Shown: positions 32,917 through 43,611 of the stretch, piece by piece
How positions within the stretch are numbered: the first letter of the stretch is position 1
How the letters are laid out: every line of letters begins with the position of its first letter
Assembly (NCBI RefSeq): GCF_026151205.1
Contig: NC_087072.1
Span: forward strand, 25,447,799-25,511,798
Length of the DNA stretch: 64,000 bases
Origin: Bolinopsis microptera
Lineage: Eukaryota; Ctenophora; Tentaculata; Lobata; Bolinopsidae
Direction of reading: 5' to 3'
The notes under the pieces: model-generated
Databases searched by the model: none
What the model saw: only the letters and a program-made list of their open reading frames with translations
What the model was told of the DNA's origin: nothing
Made by a program: the position numbers and the translations under genes

Positions 32917-34487
32917 TTTCCCCAGAAATCACACCAGGTCAATCCATATCAAGCTGCACTGAACTGTTTTGGCGCCCCAGTGTTATTAGATCACTGTGCA
33001 ATGACCTCAAATCTGGTCTGCAACCAAAAACATCCAGCCCTAGCAACCCTGAAGACAAAAACTTTCTGAAAGCCTTGCTCGCAGTCATCAACACCCGCTT
33101 AGGAGCATTAGGAAACAAAAACCTCCTGTTCAACGGCCTCAGAATTGTCTACTCATTTGACAGGACCTCCAGAATGCCGCTGAAGAACACACACAAAGAC
33201 GATGATATGCCTCTTGTTATCCTCCATATCGGAAAGCCTAGAGACCTCAGCATCACCCCACTCAGATTTAACCCAGCCATAGAGGCCACCGAAGTCTGTG
33301 ATGTGAGCCTAGGCAACTTCAGCCTAGTTACGCTGTCCCCTGAGTCAACTAAACACCTTCACTGCTACTTCCCTCCCGAGACTAAAAGAGGCGATAGCGG
33401 AGATGAACAAGTCCTGATCATTCCATATGTCGAAGATGTACCAGAAGTCAGAGATGACTCAGCAACCTCACTGACAACGAAATCGCAGCTCAACATCAGC
33501 GACATTGAACCCCCCACTCCTGATATAACACCACCAGTATCTACCACTGAAACGTCTGCTAGCCTACTCATAACTACGATCGAGACGTCGCTTCCGATCC
33601 CTACTGGCTCGACTACCGCTCCTGATGCCTACTGCACCAAACACGACATTACAAGTGTCGACCATTCCCTTGAATCAAGAAGCACAACTGATAAACCACA
33701 CAGTGAAAACTCAGTTAATGTCATAGAGGGAGAAGAGATCAACTATGAAATACCTAATGTGAACAACATCGATCCTATTGTGTTTAGATACATTACACTT
33801 GATCTATTTAAAAACGCAGTGAATTCGCACAAAAAGAACGCCTTGATGTCCTTAATGTCAACCCTTGGATTAAAGGGCTCTAACAACGTCACTGCGAATA
33901 AGAAGAAGGTCTGCGATATTCTTGAAACGTGCAAGACCACTGGTAGTACGGAAACAATGAAACTGGTCACACATCTAACCAACAAACTCGGAGACTCGGT
34001 GATTAAATTGGAGCTCCTCGCAAACAATCTCCCCCTGAGTAACTCCGCCCGAGAAAGAAAAAACGACCTTGTTGCATTCTGCAAAAGCCAACACGGGTGT
34101 CATGTAACAACTCGACTCGTTTTTGACCGTCTAGACGAGAAACTACATGGGAACTTACTCTATGACAATACTATCCAGTCACAGAACACCGAATTTCCCG
34201 TAAATGAGCCAAATTCCGATAATCTTGGTGACCACACAACGCCAGATGGACACCCGGCCAGCAGCCCGGATACTAAACCCCACTCCACACCATCCCAGAT
34301 GCAATCTTTTACTGAGAGCTCGAAAAGTAAAAAGTTGAAGAGCAAAAAGAAGAAAAAGCGGGATAAAGACTCTACTGGTTCAGGTGATGCTAGGATCTCT
34401 CTACAAATTGATGAGCAAATCACTCATGATAACAATGATGAAAACAGACAAAACCTGGGTGCTAACCCCGAGGACCACCTAGCCTGA
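32917..34487 (+). pseudogene. LINE ORF1, first part: possible diverged AlkB-like domain
   Basis: The frame is open from a TAA at about 32917 to the stop at 34487. No ATG occurs near the 5' end, so an upstream frameshift (the frame 32782-33069 overlaps it) or unusual initiation is likely. The segment around THKDDDMPL ... VSLGNFSLVTLSPES ... HLHCYFPPE resembles the HxD plus distal His layout of AlkB-type 2OG-Fe(II) dioxygenases. The final Arg motif is not evident, so it may be a degenerate domain. It is followed by a Thr/Pro-rich linker, a helical region, and a Lys-rich segment (KSKKLKSKKKKKRD). Confidence 0.5.
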
Positions 34488-34489
34488 CA

Positions 34490-35989
34490 CAGTCCAGTTG
34501 CAATAACTGCTCAGAGCTGAAACGGTCCATGTCGGTGCTTCAGGATAGCTTGCTTGAACTCAAAGATGAGATGCTACAACAAAAAGCAATCTCTGACCTC
34601 ATTATATCATCGCCAACCACATCGGATAAAAGCATGTCAATTGCCATTAAAAACAAATTAGGCCCAATTGACACCAAACTGAATGGAATTAGGGATGATC
34701 TTGAGAAACTTCGAGCAGCAGTAGATGAGCAGAACATGATATTAGAGAAATTGACCAACTCCAAAGCCCAGTTGTCAGATAAACTAAACACTATGCAAAG
34801 TTTCACTCTTAAAGATATGAAAACAACCAATTCTGCAAACAAAATGAGAATCGAGACCCTTGAAATTGGCCATGAAAACTTAACAAAAGCCACAAAGGCA
34901 ATTGCCAAGTCTACTCTCAACCAAACACACGAGTCAATTTTAGAATTGAAACATGAGCTTCGCCCTACCGTCGAGGCGAATGAAACCACAAGTGCCTCAA
35001 ACAGGACGAGGATAGAGGTTCTCGAGTTAAATGTAGAGGAGACATTACAAGCACTGAGTAGCAGCAACCAATCCTTAGCTGACATCAAAGTAACTGCCCA
35101 TAGTCCTCCTACAACCAACTCCAGGCCAACACTCAGCCATGGCAAACTGAGTACGCTTCGTGACAGCCCAACTAATGCCACAGTGGGTACGCCTCAGACA
35201 ACAGCCCAGTTATGGTCAGAGGTTGCTAAAAAAGACGACAACAAAAGATTCACCGTAGCAAACAAGCATAACACCAAGAATCACCGTGAACAGGACAGAC
35301 TTGGTAACAATGGCCATCGCAACCACGTACTGCTGCGGGAGAACAACAGCAATACAAGCTCCTCCATCAATGACAGGAAAAGCTACAGGCGACACACGGT
35401 ACTCCTGATCCACGATGAGAACTTTGATGAGTTCGATCCAAGACGCTTTAACAGTCAGTTCAATGTTCACTGCTTTAAAGCAACTAGCTACTCTGACTTG
35501 GGAAAGAACTCAAAACAACTTAACAAAACCTTAAAGCGACTCAAACCAGAGTGCATATATATCCACACGGGGATTAATGACTTTCTCTACAAGAAAACGG
35601 GTCTTGTAGGCCACGTGAAGGAACTTTACTTACATCTGCTTAACACCACAGCAGCACAGATATGCTTCTCAGCGCTGATACCCTCCTCTAATGACTCTTA
35701 TATCAATGACAGGTTACGTATCATCAACGAGGAGATCAGAAACCATATAACTTGGCTCCACAACCACAAGCCGGAAGTCAAAGATAGGATCTTCACCTTC
35801 ACAAATGAGAAGATTGGCGACCAAAGCACTTATTCGCCCAGCACAGGCTTCAAACTCAGTCAGAGAGGCCAAAACATGCTCTGGCTTCGCCTCAGGGAAG
35901 GTCTGAGGAAGACATTACGCCTCCCCCGATTAAGTTACCACGAGGGCAACAAAGCAAGACGCAGCACTAACAGGTATAGCGATGACTAA
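34490..35989 (+). CDS. LINE ORF1, second part: CxxC, coiled coil and SGNH-hydrolase-like domain
   Basis: The ATG frame runs 34529-35989 (486 codons). The same frame is open further upstream and includes SSCNNCSELKRS just before the ATG, so the two ORF1 parts were probably one reading frame split by a frameshift near 34460-34487. Residues 1-190 are coiled coil. From about residue 290 an SGNH-like fold is suggested by HTVLLIHDENF, IYIHTGINDFLY and a C-terminal SQRGQNMLWLRL. SGNH esterase-like domains are known in ORF1 of CR1/L2-type LINEs. Catalytic Ser and Asp-His are not clearly preserved. The last bases overlap the ORF2 start by 8. Confidence 0.65.
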   Translation, partial: QSSCNNCSELKRSMSVLQDSLLELKDEMLQQKAISDLIISSPTTSDKSMSIAIKNKLGPIDTKLNGIRDDLEKLRAAVDEQNMILEKLTNSKAQLSDKLNTMQSFTLKDMKTTNSANKMRIETLEIGHENLTKATKAIAKSTLNQTHESILELKHELRPTVEANETTSASNRTRIEVLELNVEETLQALSSSNQSLADIKVTAHSPPTTNSRPTLSHGKLSTLRDSPTNATVGTPQTTAQLWSEVAKKDDNKRFTVANKHNTKNHREQDRLGNNGHRNHVLLRENNSNTSSSINDRKSYRRHTVLLIHDENFDEFDPRRFNSQFNVHCFKATSYSDLGKNSKQLNKTLKRLKPECIYIHTGINDFLYKKTGLVGHVKELYLHLLNTTAAQICFSALIPSSNDSYINDRLRIINEEIRNHITWLHNHKPEVKDRIFTFTNEKIGDQSTYSPSTGFKLSQRGQNMLWLRLREGLRKTLRLPRLSYHEGNKARRSTNRYSDD

Positions 35990-38272
35990 ATCTACATCAA
36001 AGAGGTCCCGGCACTCCCTTAGGTTCCTGTGTTGGAACATCAACCACTCTCGGGACAAAACTGAAGGACCTAAAGTCGACATACCCGAAATCCAAGATCT
36101 CTTCAAAAGCCACGATATCTTTGCACTGCAAGAAACTAAAGGGGAGATTAACTTTAGTAACTACTGCTGCTTTAACTCAAACCGAAAGGGGTCAAATTCT
36201 GGTGGTGTCTGTATTGGAGTCCATAAAAGCCTACAAGCCGGTGTAACTCATGTCCAGATGAACGCCTCGGAGGACATCGTTGTAGTTAAGCTGAAAGCCA
36301 ACTATTTTGATCTTGAGAGGAACACCTATTTAGTTAATTTGTATACGACTCTCCAACCAATGGTTCTTTCAAGAAGCGGAGGAGAGATATAGAAACTGAA
36401 GTCAGCAACTCAACTCTAGAACACCTCCAAGAATTCCTGGCAGATATACCGCTCAGCGAGGATGTCATTCTTCTCGGTGACTTTAACGCTAGAACTGGCA
36501 CAATGGATGACATGATGTCTGACAATAGACACCTGAAAGACTACGAACTTAACGCCCATTACTGCAAACAGCTGACGAAACGCAACAACTCGGACCTTAA
36601 GCTGAACACAAACGGGCGACCCTTCATCGAACTCCTACAAACAACTGGTCTAGTCATTCTCAATGGTAGGACCCTGGGTGACATTTTTGGTGCACCCACT
36701 TGTATTCAACGCCACGGTGTTAGCACTGTTGACTATATCTGCGTATCCACGAGTCTCCACGATAAAATTCGCCAACTCAAAATCGAGAGCATATCCCAGT
36801 ACTCCGATCACAGGCCACTCTCTATGACTATCTCTACCAATCACCTAAAGAGGATCTCTATCAGTAATGACACTAAAGACATCCAGGATGCACCCAAATC
36901 CTTCAAATGGAACAGATCAGAGAATCTCTCTGCCGACTCAGCAACCCAGTTTCGCTCGGCACAGAATGATCAGACATTTAAGGACAAAATAGAACACCTC
37001 CTTAACCAACCAGCGAACTCAGCAGACGAAGCAACACGGCTCAATAGAGATTTGGTCGCAACATATCACAACCTTGCGAATTCAGTTACTACAACCAAAC
37101 GTGGAACACGTACTAACAAGAAAAAATGGTTTGATCTTAACTGCAGGCGTGCGAAAAGTGCGGCTAGTAGAGCTGACAGGAATGCAAATCGCAACCCACA
37201 CAGCAATTTCCTTCGCAATCAGCACTTTCTCAAAAAAAAAGGAGTACCGGGCTATTAAGAGCACGAAAAAGGGGAAATATCTGTTCGAGATGAATCAAAA
37301 GATAAACGAAAGTGGTAATGTTAACTGGGCGGCGCTCAAGCAACTGTCCGAACAACACAAAGATGAAGAGCCATTTGACATTTATGATCTTCTCCTCTTT
37401 CATAAATTTTTTAACGACCTTTACAACCGTAAGTGTAGTAAGAATCACCACGCAGATGATGACGTCGTCTCTACTCCCACAACCGACGAGCTGCAGAACA
37501 CTAAAAACCTAGTCGACACTTTGAATCGAGACTTCACCTTACAGGAGACAAAAGATGCGATCAAGAAACTGAAGAACAACAAGAGTGTGTCCGATGACCT
37601 GATATCAAACGAGATGCTGAAAAACTCCAACGAGCAACTCCAACTTGTTCTAGTTAAGCTTTTTAATGCCTGTCTTCAGTGCGGAACCTACCCTTGGAAC
37701 AACTCTATCACCACTCCACTCCATAAAAAGGGTGACCGTCAGAACCCCGATAACTATCGGGCCATTATCATTGGCAGCTGTCTTGGCAAGCTATTTTCGA
37801 ACTTGCTCCTTAAACGGCTGATAGAATTTAGGGAAATAGCTTGTCCCGACCGACCGTATCAACTGGGATTCAGGAGTGGAGCACAATGTAATGACCACTT
37901 GCTCACCCTGAACACTATCATAGAGAAATATGTCAAAAAAGAGAAGAAGCGACTATTTGCCTGCTTCGTCGATTATCGGAAGGCGTTTGACAGTGTATGC
38001 AGGGATGCACTTCTGTTCAAACTGGGCAACATGGGTCTCTCAGGCAATTTCTTCACTTGCATCAGCCACATGTATAACAACTCGTCAACCCGAGTTAAGC
38101 TGATCCAAAAGCTCTCCGCTGCTATCGACGTTACCATCGGCACAGAACAAGGGCACCCGATGTCCCCTGAGCTCTTCAAAGTTTATATCCACGAACTTTC
38201 CATCAGACTGGAACAAATCGAAGAGTTGAATGTCCCAATTTTAAACGGCATCAAAGTAAGCCACCTCCTATG
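35982..38272 (+). pseudogene. LINE ORF2, 5' part: APE endonuclease and reverse transcriptase to motif B
   Basis: Starts MTKSTSKRSRHSLRFLCWNIN, an APE endonuclease start (WNIN, LQETKGE, GGVCIGV). It shifts frame near 36342 to continue as VILLGDFNART and SDHRPLS, then shifts again at an A9 run near 37240 into the reverse transcriptase. RT landmarks: PLHKKGDRQNPDNYRAI, QLGFRSGAQCNDHL, FVDYRKAFDSV (motif A with catalytic Asp) and GTEQGHPMSPELF (motif B). The coding sequence stops at the LTR insertion (38273). The frameshifts make it non-functional unless they are sequence errors in homopolymers. Confidence 0.85.
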
Positions 38273-38525
38273 TGTTTATTGCTCTGATGTATGCAATGAA
38301 ATCACGATGGTTGTTATCTATCTATCTGAAAACGTATATAATTTGTAATGCAATACATTATAGAATAAATACAAGTAGAAATATCAATAACAGTTCCTAT
38401 CTTACTAGAAAGATTAACTGAAAACTATACTAGGAAAAGCTAAGCACAGTTACAAAGTGTAACACTCTACTCACCACAGTAGAGTTCAGGGTGATCTTGC
38501 TAAAGGGGAAAGATTGGTTAGAACA
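38273..38525 (-). repeat. 3' LTR
   Basis: 253 bp; the CTATG duplication lies directly outside it at 38268-38272. Confidence 0.92.
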
Positions 38526-38536
38526 ATCTCCACCCT
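38526..38536 (-). promoter_or_regulatory. polypurine tract AGGGTGGAGAT
   Basis: Directly adjoins the 3' LTR on its internal side, as needed for plus-strand priming. Confidence 0.65.
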
Positions 38537-38995
38537 ATCTAAGTCTAAAATATAAAAGTTAAAACCCCAGAGGTATGGAACTACTAACTGTGATAGATAA
38601 ATCAATTCAAAAGTCTAAAACAACAACAACATCGATTCAAAAGTATAAAAGGCTTGTTAAAAAAAACAACTTAGAAGAATAAGCTAAATATTGAATAAAT
38701 TAATAATTTAACAATGTCCATTAAAATGTTATAAAAGTTTGTTCATTACAATGTTAAAAGGCATTCTGAAGTATGGTGAGTTCTCAAGTCTCAAGAGCCA
38801 ACTCCGTTGGGTCCAGGTCAGTTTGTAGTAAACTGCAAACCTTTGATATCTGTAGCCTAATTTCTCAATCCTCAGTCCTCACAAAGGAAGCTTTCATCCT
38901 TAATCCTATACTTCTCTCTAAACAGACTGCCCAGACAAAATATAGAGAAACACTCAAGATAGACCGTAGAACTTAACACATTCAGAAATACCAGT
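38537..38995. other. 3' untranslated part of the LTR element
   Basis: AT-rich, without coding potential; this is where pol would be expected in a complete element. Confidence 0.5.
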
Positions 38996-40404
38996 CTAGT
39001 TGTAGTATGTGCTTGGCACTGTTCTCAGGACAAAAACTTCTTCAGACATCATCTCGGCAAACTTGATACTCTCTTCATTTCCATTGGGTTCAACTATGGG
39101 AGGAGGTTTAGGAGGGTCTTTCTTAAGTAGCCAGTCTACTTTGTCTAAATTGACCCCGGAAAAACTTCCGTCTTTTGAAATGACATTCCAGTAGTTCTTG
39201 TTCATGCTGTTGACAGTGTATCCTCTAGACTTAAGCTGCACTTTGTGCCATGTATCCGAACCAGGTTCTTGGAATACCACTGTGTCTCCTTCACTTACTG
39301 CAGTTATCAAGCCTTCATTTTTCTTCATAGGTTTCCTTGCCTTTGGAGGTTTCTTTGTTTGATCCACTTCTTCGGTAGTTCTCTCAATAGTTGTTTCTGG
39401 AGTGTCTTTAACTTCAAATATTGTAGGCTCTGCAGTTCCACCAGGTAGGTTGTTTGTTGTTTCCTGTGGTTCTTCTTGATCTGTCGTTCTAGTAATGGTT
39501 TGGATCTCAGGTTTTACTTGAGCACTTATCTCTTCAGGATCAAGATTTGGAATGTTGAAGTCTCTTAAAGTAGAATTATGATCAAAGTTTGTTTCTTGAG
39601 CTCTGGCGTGAGATCTCTCTTCACTATTCATCTGCTCATCTGCTTCTTGTTTTGGAACCATCATGTTTTCTTCCTGGATTGGGATCGTATAGTGACCTGA
39701 TTGAGTCAACTCTAGCTTGTAATCTTCTCCACGGATGGTAATGGTGTCTGTCTCGAAATTAAGTTGCACTCCCATGTACTTCATTGATTTCAAAGATAAT
39801 AGAAGAGGTATGTCACTGTTAACGATGTGTACTTCAAGCAGAATTTTGTGGGTACAAATTGTGACTGGGATAATCACTTTCTTAGAAGATTCTAGGGTTC
39901 CTACTCCAAATCTAAAGATGATTTCTGCTGGGAATTCTTTAACAGTGCTTCTTGTCTCGTCATCTAGAGAATCTAGAAAGCACGAATACCAGTTTTCCCC
40001 TGCTACTGTTCTACTTGCTCCTGAGTCTGACAAAGCTTTATTGACAGTTTCTCCAACTAGAAAAACAGCTTCTTCTTCTTGACGGACGTTCCATTGGAAG
40101 AATATGGGTTTCGCTGTAGGCATAGGTTTTTCATAGTATTCTTGGTTGTATCCGTAAAACTCTTCATTGTTGGGAATCATGTCTGATAGATAATAAGGAG
40201 TCTGCTGGTTGTAATAGGCTGGGTTGGGCGATCCTTGTCTGTAGCCTGAGTGTTGGTCATAAGGCATGGTGTGTTGTTGGTAAGGCGGCCTTTGGAAGTT
40301 CATTGGCTGTCTGAAAGGAGCTCTAAGAGGGCAGTCTCTGATCCAGTGTCCTGGAGAGTAGCATCCGTAGCAAACCTGTCTGTTGTCATTTCTCTGGCCG
40401 AAAG
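38996..40404 (-). pseudogene. CCHC knuckle and aspartic protease part of the LTR element
   Basis: Continues AFGQRNDNRQ, then CYGCYSPGHWIRDC (CX2CX4HX4C nucleocapsid knuckle), a Tyr/Pro/Gln-rich stretch, and a retropepsin-like active site ALSDSGASRTVAG. A Glu/Thr-rich linker follows, then a GDTVVFQEPGSDTWHKVQL ... WNVISKDGSFSG domain that in related elements I recall lying downstream of integrase. It ends VPSTYYN at TAA. The pol enzymes expected between and after these domains are missing, consistent with an internal deletion fixed in this element. Confidence 0.7.
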
Positions 40405-41009
40405 CCCAGGTCAATATCATTACATATTTCGCATATTAATATACGACATATTTCGAAGGAAAACCACGACATAACAAAATTATTGTTAAATTTTGTTACA
40501 AATTAATTTAATTTCAGAAATAGTTGATTACAGAATTCCTTTAAAAAAAATTTTTCGAATAAATTTCTTGAAAAAATTTTGCGAATATTTTGATATTTTC
40601 ATGACATCCGAAATCATGACATCCGAAATCTTGACATCATGTCATGATTTACAAATATCTGAGAAAGTTCACGCATATTTTTACCTGCATTTTACAGGCA
40701 AAACTTGACATGAAAAACGTCCCCGCATATTTGATCAGATGAGCGCATATTTGACATGGATCTAAATATCTGACGGGGGATATCATATAAAAAATATCCT
40801 TGTGTTTGAAAAATTATATCAAAAAAGTTAAGAATTTTTTAATAAATTTTTCTAGGACTCGCCTGTAGCAGGCTTTGTCCCCCTGGATCGGGCTCTGCCA
40901 ATTTGGATCATTTTGGGGCCCAAAAATTCCCCATCGGGTGATAAAAACCATGACATATTTCACCCAGATATAATAATATACGACATATTTTTAATGATAT
41001 TGACCTGGG
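40405..41009. mobile_element. 605-bp MITE with 8-bp TSD, inserted in Gag
   Basis: Ends CCCAGGTCAATATCATT and its reverse complement, flanked by GCCGAAAG on both sides (40397-40404 and 41010-41017). The 8-bp duplication suggests a hAT-, Merlin- or P-type mobiliser. The interior is AT-rich with short direct repeats (GACATCCGAAATC, GCATATTT). It is the innermost of three nested insertions. Confidence 0.85.
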
Positions 41010-41017
41010 GCCGAAAG

Positions 41018-41744
41018 CTCTCTGTTTTCCTCTAACATTGTTTCCAGGTCTGTTCCTATTGAACATTATTTGCTCTTCTGGGAGAGTATTTGAGTCTATT
41101 GTCTCTTTTTTACCAGCTTCTGTTGGAAGTTGTCCATCGTCTAAAGCTAGATAGCATGGCTCTGCTTTCACTTTAATAGGAAGACCATCAGATTCTTCTG
41201 ATTTGGACTTATTGAGTTGGGAATCAGCCAATCTCATGAGTGATTTCTTCATATCTTCCATTGTCATAGCTGTGCAGGTGGCTCTAGCTAACTTCTCATC
41301 TGCATTGGACAGATTTGCAGCTTTTAGTAATTTATAGGCCAGCACTAGTTCAGGAAGTGTCACTCCTTCTGTCTTCAGTTCTCGTTCTAGACTCTCGAAT
41401 ATCAGGATAAACTCAGTCATTCTCTGTTCTGAGTTTCTTCTTAAATTTTCAAATCTTTCATATTTTCCAAGAGTATCATCACTCTCTAGGTAAATCTCAT
41501 CTAACTTGGCTATAAGTAGCTCAACACCGACTTTAGTCTCAGTTGTCTCAGCATCAGCCTTCTTGGTCTTAAGAAGTGCTTCATCTATGGTTAGAGCAAT
41601 GTCTAATGCTTTGTCTTTGAGAAACATGATCAGCGTCATTGCTTTGTGTTCCTCTGATACCGTTGATACAGTTGCCCATATCTTAGCAAGCTGGCGGTAC
41701 CGTTTATAACCAGTCCCATTAAATGATGGTGTGTCCTTTGACAT
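41018..41744 (-). pseudogene. Gag N-terminal part of the LTR element
   Basis: The ATG at 41744 gives MSKDTPSFNGTGYKRY, then a helical Gag (FNGxGYxxY, ALDIALTID, KYERFENLRR) typical of copia-type Gag. The frame runs into the MITE at 41009 after KQRAFG. The same codon phase resumes on the other side, so the frame was intact before that insertion. Confidence 0.75.
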
Positions 41745-41822
41745 CTTCACAGTAGTTGACGTAGTTGTAGTTGATGTAGTTTGAGTTTTAGTTGACGTCG
41801 TTGTAGTTTGAGCTTGCGCTTG

Positions 41823-41831
41823 CTGCTACCA
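41823..41831 (-). promoter_or_regulatory. primer-binding site TGGTAGCAG
   Basis: Lies one base inside the 5' LTR. It matches the TGGTA(T/G)CAG type expected from initiator-Met tRNA priming. Confidence 0.65.
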
Positions 41832-41832
41832 C

Positions 41833-42085
41833 TGTTTATTGCTCTGATGTATGCAATGAAATCACGATGGTTGTTATCTATCTATCTGAAAACGTATATA
41901 ATTTGTAATGCAATACATTATAGAATAAATACAAGTAGAAATATCAATAACAGTTCCTATCTTACTAGAAAGATTAACTGAAAACTATACTAGGAAAAGC
42001 TAAGCACAGTTACAAAGTGTAACACTCTACTCACCACAGTAGAGTTCAGGGTGATCTTGCTAAAGGGGAAAGATTGGTTAGAACA
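41833..42085 (-). repeat. 5' LTR (transcription on minus strand)
   Basis: 253 bp, identical by eye to the other copy, which indicates a recent insertion. Confidence 0.92.
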
Positions 42086-43381
42086 CTATGGGCTGACGAC
42101 TTAGTCCTCCTAGCACTTGACGCGTTCAGCCTACAATCGTTGCTGAATTGCTTGCACGACTATGCAGAAAAATGGGAGTTATCAGTTAACATCGACAAAA
42201 CCAGTGTGATGGTCTTCAATACAAGTTCACGAACACTTAAATGTTCTTATGGCTTTAAACTAGGAAGCCTGGACATTATACCAGTAAAAAGATACTGCTA
42301 TCTCGGAATCCAATTCTCTCTGAATGGATCGTTTAAGCAAGCTATCGACGAACTTAGGAAGAAAGCTCTACGCTCATTCTTCTCAATGAGGCGAATTATC
42401 AACACGAAAGCGCTCACTACCAGCACGATGCTTAAACTCATCGATAGTCTAGTAAAGCCTGTAGCGACCTATGCATGTCCCGTCTGGCTCTCATCAACAA
42501 ACATCGTAAAGGCTATCCTGTCGAAAAAAGAAGAAGTGAGCCTGCCTAAATCTGCAGCTAAAGATCCGCTCGAAACAACTCATCTGAAGATTCTCAAATG
42601 GATACTAGGCGTTCACAAGAAAGCTAATAACAACTTCTGCTATGGTGACACTGGTAGAACCCCCTGGACAGTTACCGTCATTCCCCAATGTTTAGCTTAC
42701 TTCCATCGGGCATCCCTGGCGGTAGAAGGTAACGTGAACACTCTTTTGCACCACACCTTTCAAGAGCAAAAGCTACTGAATCTAACCTGGTATGATGCGT
42801 GGTCAACTATTGCCAAGATGAGTACAGTCTCCAAGCCGCAGTTATCACCCACCCTAGACGCTTGTGAGTACATACATGAGACATTTGTTGACCATTGGAA
42901 GAGAGATCTCCTCAACCAGCCCAAAATGTCTTTCTACACAGCGGTTAAATTCGAGTTTGGCGAAGAACCCTATTTACAGCTCCCCTGCCGGCTTAAAAGG
43001 GTCAATATTGCTAAACTCCGATCTAGCAGTCACGATCTTAGGATAGAAAAAGGTCGCTACACCAAAGATCAACTCAACACAGCTCTTAAAACGTGTCGCT
43101 TCTGCTGCTCCTCAGAAACGGATGTCATACGTTTTTTAGAGGAGCTCCCCTTCTTTGAAACTCCTATTCTAGAAACCGAAGACCACGTCCTAACTGAGTG
43201 CCCCTACTACCATCAACTCAGGTCCAACCTCTCTGACAACCTCAAAAGCCTGTTGATGCTAAAAGAATATGGAGCAATAATGAACTCACCCCATATAAAA
43301 GAGTTCGGGAAGTACCTTACAGACTCCTCAAATCTACGTAATCCTCCTAAAACGTCCCTTAACCCTCGCAAACAGATGTAG
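42086..43381 (+). pseudogene. LINE ORF2, 3' part: RT motif C, thumb and C-terminal zinc finger
   Basis: Resumes right after the LTR element with LWADDLVLLALD, the catalytic motif C. KTSVMVFN and VKRYCYLGIQFSLNG follow (thumb-side motifs), and a CCHC-like CRFCCSS ... EDHVLTECPYY ... R near the end. The frame is open to TAG at 43381. Its first bases are the 5-base target duplication, so the ORF was continuous with 38272 before the insertion. Confidence 0.85.
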
Positions 43382-43611
43382 TACTCGAACTTTATTTACT
43401 GTATTACCTTAAATTATTATAGACGATCTTCTTTTATTTTCGTGAAATTGTAAACGGTTAAATTTTACTATTTTTAAATGATTCAGTTTTGATAATTCTA
43501 TTTATTCATTTATTCATTTATTCATTTATTCATTCTTGTATAGCCAAGACGAGTCCGTTAGTGTTCTCTCTGGTAATTTCATGTTTAATCCTGTTTAATC
43601 CTGTTTAATCC

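Larger units (their letters stand above)
38273..42085 (-). mobile_element. LTR retrotransposon, Gag-protease only, young (LTRs identical by eye), inserted in the LINE
   Basis: Two 253-bp LTRs (38273-38525 and 41833-42085) appear identical by eye, start TG and end CA, and are flanked by a 5-bp duplication CTATG (38268-38272 and 42086-42090). Transcribed on the minus strand, it has a TGGTAGCAG primer-binding site (41823-41831) and a polypurine tract AGGGTGGAGAT (38526-38536). The internal frames encode Gag, a CCHC knuckle and an aspartic protease, but no reverse transcriptase, RNase H or integrase. It must therefore rely on a partner element. Gag style and primer site suggest Ty1/copia; this is inference. 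Confidence 0.92.
32770..43611 (+). mobile_element. LINE retrotransposon (APE type), interrupted by an LTR element
   Basis: Order: ORF1 region (32917-35989), endonuclease and reverse transcriptase (35982-43381), and a 3' tail ending in three TGTTTAATCC units at 43582-43611. The reverse transcriptase is split exactly between its motif B and motif C regions by 38273-42085. Apart from the insertion, two single-base frame changes are visible in ORF2 (about 36342 and at an A9 run near 37240), and one or two in ORF1. The exact 5' end is not defined. It is a non-LTR element by EN-RT order and C-terminal CCHC; the clade (Jockey/CR1/L2 group) is not settled. Confidence 0.85.

Noticed and set aside
34540-35181. 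213-codon minus-strand frame
   Set aside because: It is antisense to the well-supported LINE ORF1 coiled coil and has no domain signal.
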